Source: DATBGO01 sp963785765 (GTDB taxonomy: Bacteria; Actinomycetota; Actinomycetes; Streptosporangiales; Streptosporangiaceae). From it: a DNA stretch of 64,000 nt. Each line of letters starts with the position of its first letter. The stretch's first letter is position 1. A program made the translations under genes and the position numbers. Below are positions 41,811 to 50,141 of the stretch, one piece after another. The DNA lies in the NCBI GenBank assembly GCA_963785765.1, contig CAWAWM010000004.1, positions 744,001-808,000 of the forward strand, written 5' to 3'. The notes under the pieces were generated by a model, which was not told where the DNA came from, ran no database searches, and saw only the letters and a list, made by a program, of their open reading frames with translations.

Positions 41811-42511
41811 TTCCCCCGGGTATGTTCGCCGTGGCCCTCGTCGCCGAAGATACGGGCGGCGTAGGCGGCCGCCTGCGTCCTGCGCTCCATGCCGAGCTTG
41901 GCGAACAGCGCGGAGACGTAGTTCTTCACCGTCTTCTCCGCGAGGAACATCCGCTCCCCGATCTGCCGGTTGGTCAGCCCCTCACCGATCAGCTCCAGGA
42001 TGCGCCGTTCCTGCTCGGTCAGACCGGACAGCGGATCGGATCGCGCCGCCTGGTCACGCATCCGCTTCATCACCCGGCTGGCCGCCTCGGGGTCCAGCAT
42101 CGACTCGCCGGCCGCGATGGTCCGCACCGCACCGACCAGGTCGGTACCGCGGATCTGCTTGAGCACGTACCCGGCCGCGCCGGCCATGATCGCGTCGAAC
42201 AGGGCGTCATCGTCACCGAACGACGTCAGCATCAGGCAGGCGACCTCGGGCATCCTCGACCGGATCTCGCGGCAGACACTGACGCCGTCGCCATCGGGCA
42301 GCCGCACGTCGAGCACCGCCACGTCCGGCCGCAGCGCGGGAATCCGGGCCAGCGCGGATGTGGCGGTGCCCGCCTCGCCCACCACGACGAGGTCCGGCTC
42401 CGCCTCCAGCAGCTCCCGGACGCCGCGCCGGACGATCTCGTGATCGTCGAGCAGGAAAACTTTGATCTGCTTACCGCTATATCCGGCCTGTTCAGACTGC
42501 GACTGGCCCAT
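41807..42511 (-). CDS. devR: DevR/DosR-type NarL-family response regulator
   Basis: A 234-residue regulator. The receiver domain has the acidic pair DD22-23, phosphoacceptor Asp68 (VAVLDVRLPDG), Thr96 and Lys118. The LuxR-type helix-turn-helix covers about 166-222. Its recognition helix FLAEKTVKNYVSALFAKLGM keeps the DosR residues that contact DNA (Lys193, Lys196 and Asn197 match DosR Lys179, Lys182, Asn183), which predicts recognition of the GGGAC-type boxes scattered over the island. The start at MGQSQSEQAG was chosen for GGGAGATGG upstream. Unlike the M. tuberculosis devR-devS operon, the two genes here are convergent. Confidence 0.92.
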   Translation of the reverse strand: MGQSQSEQAGYSGKQIKVFLLDDHEIVRRGVRELLEAEPDLVVVGEAGTATSALARIPALRPDVAVLDVRLPDGDGVSVCREIRSRMPEVACLMLTSFGDDDALFDAIMAGAAGYVLKQIRGTDLVGAVRTIAAGESMLDPEAASRVMKRMRDQAARSDPLSGLTEQERRILELIGEGLTNRQIGERMFLAEKTVKNYVSALFAKLGMERRTQAAAYAARIFGDEGHGEHTRGN

Positions 42512-42744
42512 CTTGCACCCATCTCCCGGAGGGTTCAGGCAACCCAACCATTTCACCTTAGTCGGGCGGCGGCGCTGTCAGGCCAGCGTCCACGGTCGCT
42601 GGCCAGCAGTCAAGGCGAACCACACTGGTCACGCCGGTGACAATGCGGGCCCGGGTGCCAGCGGCGACAATAGGGGCCAGGGCACGGCCGCGGCAGTCGC
42701 GGACCTGAGTGTGCCACGGATCGGCGGACCGTAACAGGCAGGCG

Positions 42745-43499
42745 ATGGAACCAGGCGAACGGCGGCTACTGGCGGCGATGCCGCTGCACGCCATCACGGC
42801 CAGGGACGGCGAGGCCGGGCTGCGGGAGCGGTTCGCGATCGAGATAGCCGGCCTGGCCGAAGCCGACCGGGAGCGCCTGGGCCTGGCGCTGGACCTCGCG
42901 GCCCGGTTGCATGCCGCCGACCGGCGGCAGCGCGAGCCCTATCTCAACCATCTGCTGCGGGTCGCCATCCGGATCAGCTGCTACTACCGGGTCAGCGATC
43001 CCGACGTGATCGGTGCTGCCCTGCTGCACGACTCGGTCGAAGATCACGCCGCAGAACTGTCCGGCGGGGCCGGCCCGCCGCGCTGGCCGCGCTGGCCGCA
43101 CAGTTCGGGGACCGGGTGGCGGACCTGGTCAGCGCGGTCACCAACCCGGAGCCCGAACCGGGGCGAGACCGTCACGAGCAGTACCGCGAGCACGTGCGGG
43201 CCAGCCTGGACGCCGCTCCGTGGGCCCGGGTCATCAAGGTCTCCGATTTCACCGACAACGGCGTCGGCCTGATCCACACCACCGGGCCGAAAGTCGCTGA
43301 GCTCGCCGCGAAATACGCCCCGCTGGTGCCCATCCTGCGCGAGCTCATCGCCAGGCCGGACACCCCGCTGACCGAGGATGTCAAAGCCCGCATCATCGGC
43401 CAGCTGGAGCTGGCCCGGCGACGGTTCGCGGCGGTCACCGGCAGCGGGCCGCCGCCGGCCGGACGGGCCGACCCGGGCGAGCCTGGCCGGCCACCTTAA
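42745..43499 (+). pseudogene. HD-domain (RelA/SpoT hydrolase-like) protein with a frameshift
   Basis: The first frame encodes LALDLAARLHAADRRQREPY, then HLLRVAIRI and VIGAALLHDSVEDHAAEL, the metal-binding HD signature of ppGpp-hydrolase-like domains. Near 43065-43080 the frame breaks. The natural continuation (LAALAAQFGDRVADLVSAVT, then the helices up to EPGRPP) lies in another frame ending at 43499. A single-base change in the run of G and C restores a protein of about 250 residues. It may be a sequencing error or a recent mutation. If functional it could hydrolyse (p)ppGpp or another nucleotide. It is divergent from devR. Confidence 0.72.
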
Positions 43500-43538
43500 G
43501 CCCCGGCGGTTAGGCATGCCGTAGTGCCTTCGGTGGCG

Positions 43539-43552
43539 GGGACCAATGCCCC
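43539..43552. promoter_or_regulatory. DosR-like box upstream of the glutamate-dehydrogenase-family gene
   Basis: GGGACCAATGCCCC, 84 bp before the ATG at 43636; the last box of the island. Confidence 0.65.
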
Positions 43553-43635
43553 TAGAACGGCCCAGCCGGGCCGCGCAGCCTGGAGTTGTACGGCGGGCCG
43601 TTCTGGCTCGCCCGCACTGAGGGCAGGTGGCAGTC

Positions 43636-44745
43636 ATGGCAGAGGCGGCGGCCAGCTGGGCAGCTGATGAGCTGGGCCCGGCCAAGGTCGTATTTCTGCG
43701 TCCGGCCCCCGGCGTCGAGGCGGTCGTTGTCATCGACAACATCGCGCTGGGCCCGGCGATCGGCGGCACCCGGATGCGGCCGGACATCACCGCGAGTGAA
43801 GTGGCGCGCCTAGCGCGCGCGATGACCCTGAAGAACGCGGTGGCCGGGCTGCCGCACGGCGGCGGTAAGTCGGGCATCGCGGCCCCGCCGAACCTGCCGC
43901 CCGCTGAGCACGAGCGGGTGATACGAGCCTTCGCCCGGGCGATCGAACCACTGACTGACTACACCCCGGGTCCGGACATGGGCACCACCGAGACGTCGAT
44001 GGCGTATGTCCACGACGAGATCGGCCGGGCTGTGGGCCTGCCCAGCGTGCTCGGCGGCATCCCGCTGGACGAGCTGGGCGCGACCGGTTACGGAGTGGCG
44101 GTGTGCGCCGATGTGCTGAGCGAAGCCAAGGTGCTGGAGCTGGCCGGGGCCCGCGTCATCATCCAGGGTTTCGGCGCGGTCGGCAAGAACGCGGCCCGCG
44201 CCCTCAGCGAGCGCGGCGCCACGGTGATCGCGGTGTCGGATATCGGCGGCGCGACCTGGAACCAGGACGGGCTCGACGTCGCGGCGCTCGGCGCGCACAA
44301 GTACGCAGGCACGTCGGTCACCGGGTTCCCCGGCGGCATCCCGATGGCCAGGGACGACATCCTCGCCCTGGACTGCGACATCCTTATTCCCGCCGCCCAG
44401 CCGGACGTGGTGACGACGGACAACGCCGGGAAGATCTCGGCCCGGGTCATCATCGAGGGCGCCAACATTCCGATCACCCGCGAAGCCGAGGATGAGCTGG
44501 CCGGACGGGGCGTGCTGGTCATCCCGGACGTGGTCGCCAACTCCGGCGGCGTCATCTGCGCGGCCGCCGAGTATCGCGGCGCTGGTCACGTCGAGGCGTT
44601 CGCGGAGATCAACGAGAAAATCCGCGCGGCCATGGCCGAGTTGCTCGGCCGTACCCGGGGCGGCGAGCTGACACCGCGGGCGGCCGCCGACCAGATGGCG
44701 CACGAGCGGCTGAGCCAGGCGATGGCCCTGCGGCGCAGGTTCTGA
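43636..44745 (+). CDS. Glu/Leu/Phe/Val dehydrogenase family enzyme
   Basis: NAD(P)-dependent oxidative deaminase of amino acids, 369 residues. The catalytic-lysine region LPHGGGKSGI, the GPDMGTTETSMAYVHDE segment and the Rossmann loop VIIQGFGAVGKNAARALSE are intact. The short length fits the leucine/valine/phenylalanine dehydrogenase or small glutamate dehydrogenase branch; substrate cannot be set from sequence. ATG at 43636 preferred over GTG at 43627 on ribosome-binding-site spacing. Reductive amination of a keto acid could serve as an NADH sink under hypoxia. The SDR gene follows 8 bp downstream. Confidence 0.9.
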   Translation: MAEAAASWAADELGPAKVVFLRPAPGVEAVVVIDNIALGPAIGGTRMRPDITASEVARLARAMTLKNAVAGLPHGGGKSGIAAPPNLPPAEHERVIRAFARAIEPLTDYTPGPDMGTTETSMAYVHDEIGRAVGLPSVLGGIPLDELGATGYGVAVCADVLSEAKVLELAGARVIIQGFGAVGKNAARALSERGATVIAVSDIGGATWNQDGLDVAALGAHKYAGTSVTGFPGGIPMARDDILALDCDILIPAAQPDVVTTDNAGKISARVIIEGANIPITREAEDELAGRGVLVIPDVVANSGGVICAAAEYRGAGHVEAFAEINEKIRAAMAELLGRTRGGELTPRAAADQMAHERLSQAMALRRRF

Positions 44746-44753
44746 CCCGGCCG

Positions 44754-45515
44754 ATGACGGTCCTGGAGAAGTTCCAGCTGCATGGCAAGGTCGCCGTGGT
44801 GACCGGCGCCTCTTCCGGCCTAGGCGTGGCCACCGCGCAGGCGCTGGCCGAGGCGGGTGCTGACGTCGCGCTCGGTGCCCGCCGCGCCGACCGGCTGGCC
44901 AGCACGGCCAGGCTGGTCGAGGCGGCCGGCCGGCGGGCGCTCGCGGTGCCGACCGATGTGCGGCGGCCGGAATTCTGCCAGCGGCTCATCGACCAGACCG
45001 TGCAGACCCTCGGCCGGGTCGACATCCTGGTCAACAACGCCGGCGTCGGGGCCGCCGTCCCCGCCTCGCTGGAGACCCCCGAGCAGTTCCGGTCGGTTCT
45101 CAAGATCAACCTTGAAGGCTGCTACTGGATGGCGCAGGCCGCCGCGCGGGTCATGCCGCCCGGCTCAGCCATCATTAACGTGTCCAGCGTGCTCGGCGTG
45201 GTGACGGCGGGGCTGCCGCAGGCCGCCTACGCCGCGTCCAAGGCCGGCCTGCTCGGGCTGACCAGGGACCTGGCCGCGCAGTGGACCTCGCGCAAGGGCA
45301 TCAGGGTCAACGCGGTCGCTCCCGGGCTGTTCGCCTCCGAGATGACCCAGGCCTACCCGCCCGGCTACGCCGACCGCACAACCAGCCTGATCCCGGCCCG
45401 GCGGGCCGGCCAGGCGGCCGAGGTCGCCGCGGTCATCGTGTTCCTCGCTTCGGACGCCGCCAGTTACATCACCGGGGTCACGCTGCCCGTCGACGGGGGC
45501 CTCAGCATCGCGTGA
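44754..45515 (+). CDS. Short-chain dehydrogenase/reductase
   Basis: A 253-residue classical SDR: cofactor loop TGASSGLG, NNAGVG, catalytic Ser in INVSSVLG and YAASK, then a C-terminal VTLPVDGGLSIA typical of FabG/gluconate-5-dehydrogenase-like members. Arg and Asp after the first beta-alpha unit (GARRADRL) hint at NADP preference. Eight bp downstream of the amino acid dehydrogenase gene and probably co-transcribed with it. Substrate unknown. Confidence 0.9.
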   Translation: MTVLEKFQLHGKVAVVTGASSGLGVATAQALAEAGADVALGARRADRLASTARLVEAAGRRALAVPTDVRRPEFCQRLIDQTVQTLGRVDILVNNAGVGAAVPASLETPEQFRSVLKINLEGCYWMAQAAARVMPPGSAIINVSSVLGVVTAGLPQAAYAASKAGLLGLTRDLAAQWTSRKGIRVNAVAPGLFASEMTQAYPPGYADRTTSLIPARRAGQAAEVAAVIVFLASDAASYITGVTLPVDGGLSIA

Positions 45516-45525
45516 TCTGGCCAGG

Positions 45526-45597
45526 CTCAGCCTCCCGCTCAGGCTCCGGCCAGGCTCAGGCTCCCGCTCAGGCTCAGCCTCCCGCTCAGGCTCCGGC
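45526..45597. repeat. 25-bp direct repeat
   Basis: The segment 45526-45550 (CTCAGCCTCCCGCTCAGGCT and five more bases) is repeated exactly at 45573-45597, with related GGCTC-rich units between. Confidence 0.85.
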
Positions 45598-45642
45598 AGC
45601 TAGCCTGCCCTTATCAGCCGCGCCGGGAGCCGAGGAGGATTC

Positions 45643-46680
45643 GTGGAGCTCTTGGACGACTGGGCCCGGGTGCTGCGGGACCAGGCCGCCGCCTATGCCA
45701 GGCTGGCGCTGGCCAACATCAGGCGCGAGTTCCCGTCCGGCGTCTGTCACACGATGAAGGCGCCCGGCGATTACCCGTACCGGCCACGGGCCCGCACGCC
45801 GGTCTTCTACGGCAGTTTCGACTGGCACTCCTGCGTGCAAATGCACTGGCTGCTGGTCCGCCTGCTGCGCGTCGTACCGGACGCGGTGCCCGCCGCCGAG
45901 ATCAGGGCCGTGCTGGGCGCCCGTTTCGAGCGCCTGGCGCTGGCGGTCGAGGAGGAGTTCGTCGCCGGGCCCGACGGCCTGCGGGAGCGGCCCTACGGCT
46001 GGAGCTGGGCGCTAGCGCTGGTCCACGAGACCGCGAGCTGCACCGATCCTTCCGGCCGGAAATGGGCCTCGGCGCTGGCGCCACTGGCCGACAAGCTCAC
46101 CGGCCTGTTCCTCGACTGGCTGCCCCAGGCGACTTACCCGGTGCGCTACGGGCTGCCCGCCAACAGCGCGTTCGGGCTGTCCAGGGCGCTGCCTTACGCG
46201 ACCGCGCGGGCCAGTTCGGGAGACCCGGCCCTGCTGACCGCGATCACCGCCAAGGCACATGCCTGGTACGACCGCGACATGCTCTATCCAGGCAGCTGGG
46301 AACCGTCGGCCCACGACTTCCTGTCCCCGGCCCTGGCCGAGGCGGAACTGATGGCCAGGATCCTGCACCTCGACGAGTTCGCCGAGTGGCTCACCGTATT
46401 CCTGCCTGGCATCGAGTCCGGCGAGCCGGCCTCGCTGTTCACCCCTGTGGCGGTGCCGGACTCCGGCGACGGCGGTATCGCCCACTTGCACGGGCTCAAC
46501 GCGAGCCGCGCGTGGTGCTGGCGACGCCTGGCGGAGACCCTGCCCGACGGCGACCCGCGCATCGCGGCCGCCGTCACCGCGGCCCGGCGGCACGCGGCGG
46601 CGGCCCTGCCGCATGTCGCCGGCGGCGACTACCTGGTCGAGCACTGGCTGGTCGCCTACGCCGTGCTGATGCTCAGCTGA
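45643..46680 (+). CDS. DUF2891 protein
   Basis: A 345-residue protein with the DUF2891 landmarks FYGSFDWHSCVQMHWLLVRL near residue 48 and YPGSWEPSAHDFLSP near residue 210. The family is predicted to be an all-alpha (alpha/alpha barrel-like) protein of unknown function. GTG start with GAGGAGG 6 nt upstream. No DosR-like box is seen here, which marks the right-hand side of the island. Confidence 0.85.
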   Translation: MELLDDWARVLRDQAAAYARLALANIRREFPSGVCHTMKAPGDYPYRPRARTPVFYGSFDWHSCVQMHWLLVRLLRVVPDAVPAAEIRAVLGARFERLALAVEEEFVAGPDGLRERPYGWSWALALVHETASCTDPSGRKWASALAPLADKLTGLFLDWLPQATYPVRYGLPANSAFGLSRALPYATARASSGDPALLTAITAKAHAWYDRDMLYPGSWEPSAHDFLSPALAEAELMARILHLDEFAEWLTVFLPGIESGEPASLFTPVAVPDSGDGGIAHLHGLNASRAWCWRRLAETLPDGDPRIAAAVTAARRHAAAALPHVAGGDYLVEHWLVAYAVLMLS

Positions 46681-46745
46681 CCTGCTCGGTTAGCTGACCT
46701 GCTCTATCAGCTGACTCGGTCAGCTGACCTGCTCGGTCAGCTGAC
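46681..46745. repeat. Degenerate tandem repeat between convergent genes
   Basis: Units of the type AGCTGACCTGCTCGGT(C/T) with embedded CAGCTGA palindromes, running into the 3' end of the AhpD-like gene. Confidence 0.7.
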
Positions 46746-47307
46746 CTGTGGTGACGGAGGCGAACGTCGGAGCACCTGGTTCCGGCGGCAGCCGGGTAGC
46801 CCGGGCCACGTAGCTGATGGCGTGATACCAGCCGGCCAGCAGCAGCAGGTCGAGCAGTTGCGGCTCGTCGAACATGGCGGACAGCTCGGCCCACAGCTCG
46901 TCGGGAACGTCGCCCGTGTCGTGCAGCGCGTCGGCGGCGCTGATGAGCAGCCGGTCCCGGGCATCAGGCCAGCAGTCGTCGGCGGGCTGTCCGTGCGTGA
47001 GGGATGCGACCTGCCGGTCATCCAGGCCGGCCCGGGCGGCAAAGAACTGCACGTGAACGCCCCACTCGTATTCGCAGCCCGTTCGCGCGCAGGTCCTGTC
47101 GATGACGATTTCGCGGTCCCGCAGGCTCAGCCTGAAGTGGCGGCCGAGCTCGTAGGCCCCCCACGGGTGCATCGCCTTGGTCATCGCGAGGTTCTTGGCG
47201 AACATCCGGAACAGCGCGATGGGAGCGACGCCCGCAGGCATCATCCGCTGCAGGAGCTCCGCCGCGTCCGGCTCGTAGGGGGACTGTAGCGGGGTGATAC
47301 GGGTCAT
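46720..47307 (-). CDS. Carboxymuconolactone decarboxylase/AhpD-like protein
   Basis: A 195-residue all-helical protein of the CMD/AhpD superfamily (RHFRLSLRDREIVIDRTCAR, then CEYEWGVHVQFF). The usual CxxC redox pair is replaced by GCEYEWG, as in the catalysis-uncertain YciW/CMD branch. GGAGG precedes the ATG. It is divergent from an HxlR regulator across 80 bp containing two matching palindromes, so it is most likely that regulator's target. The last residues (TGQLTEQVS) come from the tandem repeat. Confidence 0.85.
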   Translation of the reverse strand: MTRITPLQSPYEPDAAELLQRMMPAGVAPIALFRMFAKNLAMTKAMHPWGAYELGRHFRLSLRDREIVIDRTCARTGCEYEWGVHVQFFAARAGLDDRQVASLTHGQPADDCWPDARDRLLISAADALHDTGDVPDELWAELSAMFDEPQLLDLLLLAGWYHAISYVARATRLPPEPGAPTFASVTTGQLTEQVS

Positions 47308-47319
47308 CGGGACCTCCAG

Positions 47320-47372
47320 GTTTCTGATTTAGAAACATCCTGGCGCTACGATATCGTTTCTGATTCAGAAAC
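47320..47372. promoter_or_regulatory. Twin palindromic operators for the HxlR regulator
   Basis: GTTTCTGATTTAGAAAC (47320-47336) and GTTTCTGATTCAGAAAC (47356-47372), 36 bp apart, in the 80-bp divergent promoter. They are strikingly AT-rich for this genome. Confidence 0.85.
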
Positions 47373-47387
47373 CGCAAGGAGGCGGGG

Positions 47388-47720
47388 ATGACTCAGGCAC
47401 CGCGGCCAGGCCGCCAGGTCCGCGGCTCGGCGACCGGCCGGCCGCTGATGGCCGCGCTGGACCTGCTCGGCCGCCGCTGGGCGCTGCGCGTGCTCTGGGA
47501 GCTGCGCGACGGGCCGGTCGGCGCGCGCGACCTGCGGCAGCGCTGCGACGGTATGTCCAGCAGCGTGCTGTACCAGCGGCTGCGGGAACTGTCCGCCGCG
47601 GGGCTCATCGACCGTTCCAGCGACGACCGTTACACGCTCACCCCGATCGGGAGCTCACTGAGCGCGGCCATAGCGCCGCTGGACACCTGGGCCAGGGCCT
47701 GGGCCACGGCGGCGCGCTGA
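47388..47720 (+). CDS. HxlR-family winged-helix regulator
   Basis: A 110-residue DNA-binding protein: LDLLGRRWALRVLWELRDGP, then MSSSVLYQRLRELSAAGLI as recognition region. The N-terminal cysteine that senses formaldehyde or disulfide stress in HxlR/YodB members is absent, so its signal is probably not thiol oxidation. AAGGAGG precedes the ATG. It is expected to bind the two palindromes immediately upstream and control itself and the divergent AhpD-like gene. Confidence 0.9.
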   Translation: MTQAPRPGRQVRGSATGRPLMAALDLLGRRWALRVLWELRDGPVGARDLRQRCDGMSSSVLYQRLRELSAAGLIDRSSDDRYTLTPIGSSLSAAIAPLDTWARAWATAAR

Positions 47721-47735
47721 ACCTGCCTTCCCGAC

Positions 47736-48353
47736 CTACTTCCAGGCGAATACCGGCTGCTCGAAGTGCGCCACCCTGACGGTCCGGCCGTGCAGTGCCA
47801 CCTGGCAGAACTGGTAGATGATCGCAGCGGTCGGCGCATGCAGGTACCGGCCAAGCAGCGGCAGCTGAATGACTGGCGCCTGGGACTCGGGGATGCTCAC
47901 CAGCCTGGGCGGGACGTCCAGGCTGGCCAGCGGGATCAGGTGCAGCTGAGCCACCTCGGCGGCGGCGGCCCGCATCGCCGGGCTGACCGGGCCGCCCCAC
48001 ACCACCACCGGCGTGATCAGGTACCCAGACCGGGTGACGTAGTCATCGAGTACGCCGAGGACGTCTCCGGGCGCGACCGCGACGCCGGTCTCCTCGCACA
48101 GCTCCCTGCGGGCCGCGTCCGGCACCGACTCGCCCGGATCACGGCGCCCGCCGGGCAGCGCCCACTGACCCGGATGGGCCCGCAGGCCCGGCGCTCTCCT
48201 GGTGATCAGCAGCGAGCACGCCTCGTCCTGAAGCAGGATGCAGACGGCCACCGACGCCGCCTTCAGGCCTGGCCGGCGCACCCCGATGCGCTGGAAGCTG
48301 GCCAGGTTCGCCGCCATCGCCGGCCGGTCCTGCTCGCCGGCGGGGGCTACCAT
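47736..48353 (-). CDS. Nudix hydrolase
   Basis: A 205-residue hydrolase of nucleoside diphosphate derivatives. The Nudix box GGRRDPGESVPDAARRELCEETG is complete apart from normal variation, preceded by PGQWALPGG. The C-terminal 60 residues carry no recognised motif. An inner ATG at 48317 (MAANLASF) is an equally plausible start. Substrate cannot be assigned; CoA or NDP-sugar hydrolysis are common in the family. Confidence 0.87.
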   Translation of the reverse strand: MVAPAGEQDRPAMAANLASFQRIGVRRPGLKAASVAVCILLQDEACSLLITRRAPGLRAHPGQWALPGGRRDPGESVPDAARRELCEETGVAVAPGDVLGVLDDYVTRSGYLITPVVVWGGPVSPAMRAAAAEVAQLHLIPLASLDVPPRLVSIPESQAPVIQLPLLGRYLHAPTAAIIYQFCQVALHGRTVRVAHFEQPVFAWK

Positions 48354-48390
48354 CGCGGGCCGCCGCGAGGCCGGCCGATACCTGGCACGG

Positions 48391-48747
48391 TCAGCCCGCG
48401 CCCGCGCGCGCGTCGAGGCGCTGCAGGAGATCGTGGGCGGCCAGCTCGATCTGCTTGTGCCGCCATTCCGCCGCCCGGTACTGACAGGCGATCAGGCCCA
48501 TGCGATGCACCCGGCGGAAGTCGCCGTAGACGAACGCGTACCTGGCCTTGGTGTGATCCCTGGCACCGTCGGTGAGCCCCAGGTGCCACCCGGCGTATTC
48601 GTCCCATGAATGCGAGTCCAGGAAGTCGTTCTGCTCAGTGCGCCCCGGCTGGACGGCGCCCCAGTCGCTGCTGAGCACGTACTGACCGGAGTCAATGAGC
48701 CGCTGCGCCTGGGCCACGGCCGCCTTGTTCACCGAATACGAAGCCAT
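48391..48747 (-). CDS. Conserved actinobacterial protein of unknown function
   Basis: A 118-residue protein beginning MASYSVNKAAVAQAQRLIDS, with SSDWGAVQP, WDEYAGWHLGLTDG and ARYAFVYGDFRRVHRMGLIA. This set of motifs recurs in a well conserved, uncharacterised actinobacterial family. The start was chosen at this ATG because the upstream open frame is Arg-rich and atypical. No membrane segment. Confidence 0.75.
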   Translation of the reverse strand: MASYSVNKAAVAQAQRLIDSGQYVLSSDWGAVQPGRTEQNDFLDSHSWDEYAGWHLGLTDGARDHTKARYAFVYGDFRRVHRMGLIACQYRAAEWRHKQIELAAHDLLQRLDARAGAG

Positions 48748-48850
48748 CAACACATTCTGCCGACCTGGCTGGAGCTGCGCGCTGCTGGCCCGGTGCCGCC
48801 GGTGCCGGCGCAGTGCGCGCACCTCGGTCAGGACCGCTGGCGTACCCGGG

Positions 48851-49585
48851 TCAGGCCCGCTGGTACACCGACACATGCTTCTGGCTGCCAGCGTCGAACA
48901 GCCGCCGGTCCCAGTCGCCGTAGCGGTCCCGTAGCTGCAGGCCGGCCTGCCGCGCCATCAGGTCCAGTTCGCTCGGCCATGAATAACGAAGCGCCACCGG
49001 GTGCATCTGCATCCCGCGCTGGTCCAGGGTCACAATCTGGGTCCTGACGCACTGCGTGACCGAATCGTGAATGGACAGCTCAAGAGTCGCGGAGTCTTCC
49101 GTCACGGCTCGTGTCTGGACTCGCTGGCCCCGGTCGAACCGGGCCGGGTCGGGGACGAAGCATTCGATGACGAATACTCCGCCCGGCTCGAGCACCCGGG
49201 CGACGTTGCCGAAGCAGTCCGCCTGCCGGTCCGGGCTGAGCAGGCCGAACAGCGTATTGAACACCAGGTACACCAGCGTGAACGAGCCGTCCACCGGCAC
49301 CTGCGCCATATCGCCGATGGTGACCGGGAGCGCCGTGCCGCCCGGCTTGGCCCGCAGCCGCTCCACCATCGCCGCCGAGGCGTCGAGGCCCTCGACCGGG
49401 ACGCCCTGGGCGGCCAGCGGCAGCGCTACCCGGCCCGTCCCGATGGCCAGCTCCAGCACCCGTCCGCGGCCGGCCAGCCCGGCGAGGAACGCAACGGCGG
49501 CACCCGCCTCGAGAGCGCCGTGATGCTGGTCGTAGACGGCCGCCCAGCGGTCACCGTAAAACTCCGGATCGGCAAACTCAGTCAC
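48851..49585 (-). CDS. Class I SAM-dependent methyltransferase
   Basis: A 244-residue methyltransferase with the SAM-binding motif I VLELAIGTGRVALPLA, the acidic loop VEGLDAS and ARVLEPGGVFVIECF (motif IV/post-IV). Substrate unknown. The 78 bp upstream separate it from a divergent hypothetical gene. Confidence 0.88.
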   Translation of the reverse strand: MTEFADPEFYGDRWAAVYDQHHGALEAGAAVAFLAGLAGRGRVLELAIGTGRVALPLAAQGVPVEGLDASAAMVERLRAKPGGTALPVTIGDMAQVPVDGSFTLVYLVFNTLFGLLSPDRQADCFGNVARVLEPGGVFVIECFVPDPARFDRGQRVQTRAVTEDSATLELSIHDSVTQCVRTQIVTLDQRGMQMHPVALRYSWPSELDLMARQAGLQLRDRYGDWDRRLFDAGSQKHVSVYQRA

Positions 49586-49663
49586 GGCGCTTACGAAACC
49601 AAACGCCGGGCCCAGACGCTACTGATTTCCCGGCCGCTGGCCTGGCGAAGGTAGGTTGGGCGC

Positions 49664-50044
49664 ATGGATGAGAACCGGGCCAGGCGGGTCGCCGACCTTC
49701 TCCGGGATCGCGGTATCAACGCGCATCTAGAGAACTCAGGGGTCGATGTCTACGGGGTGCGCGTCGAGATCGGTGACGGGCGGGAGGCTATGTGGGGCCT
49801 GGAGGGAACAGCCTCCCTGGAGGCCGAAGTACTACTCGACGGGGACCTGGTCGGCTTTATCCCGAAGATCCCAGGCTCGGCGACCTTCGACGAGGCAGCG
49901 GTCGTGGACGCCATCGCGCGGGCCGACTATGACGACCCGGTCGGGCGGGAGCGTCCCGAGACGCCCCCGCCCGCACCGCCACTGACCCGGGAGGGCGGGG
50001 TGTTCCGCCGCTTCCTGGATGGCTTCAGGTACGACTCGGAGTAA
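49664..50044 (+). CDS. Hypothetical protein
   Basis: A 126-residue acidic protein without recognisable domain. It starts MDENRARRVADLLRDRGINA, has a central beta-rich segment (EVLLDGDLVGFIPKIPGS) and a Pro-rich linker before a short basic helix (FRRFLDGFRYDSE). Normal codon use supports it as a real gene. Confidence 0.65.
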   Translation: MDENRARRVADLLRDRGINAHLENSGVDVYGVRVEIGDGREAMWGLEGTASLEAEVLLDGDLVGFIPKIPGSATFDEAAVVDAIARADYDDPVGRERPETPPPAPPLTREGGVFRRFLDGFRYDSE

Positions 50045-50084
50045 GCCCGGATACCCGGCGGCTCCGCAGGCCTGCTCCGATTGA

Positions 50085-50129
50085 CCGTCCGGGCGCTAGC
50101 CGTCCGGGCATTAGCCGTCCGGGCGTTAG
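50085..50129. repeat. Three tandem 15-bp units
   Basis: CCGTCCGGGCGCTAG, CCGTCCGGGCATTAG and CCGTCCGGGCGTTAG, head to tail just past the AhpD-like gene's stop. Confidence 0.9.
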
Positions 50130-50141
50130 CCGTGGGGACGG

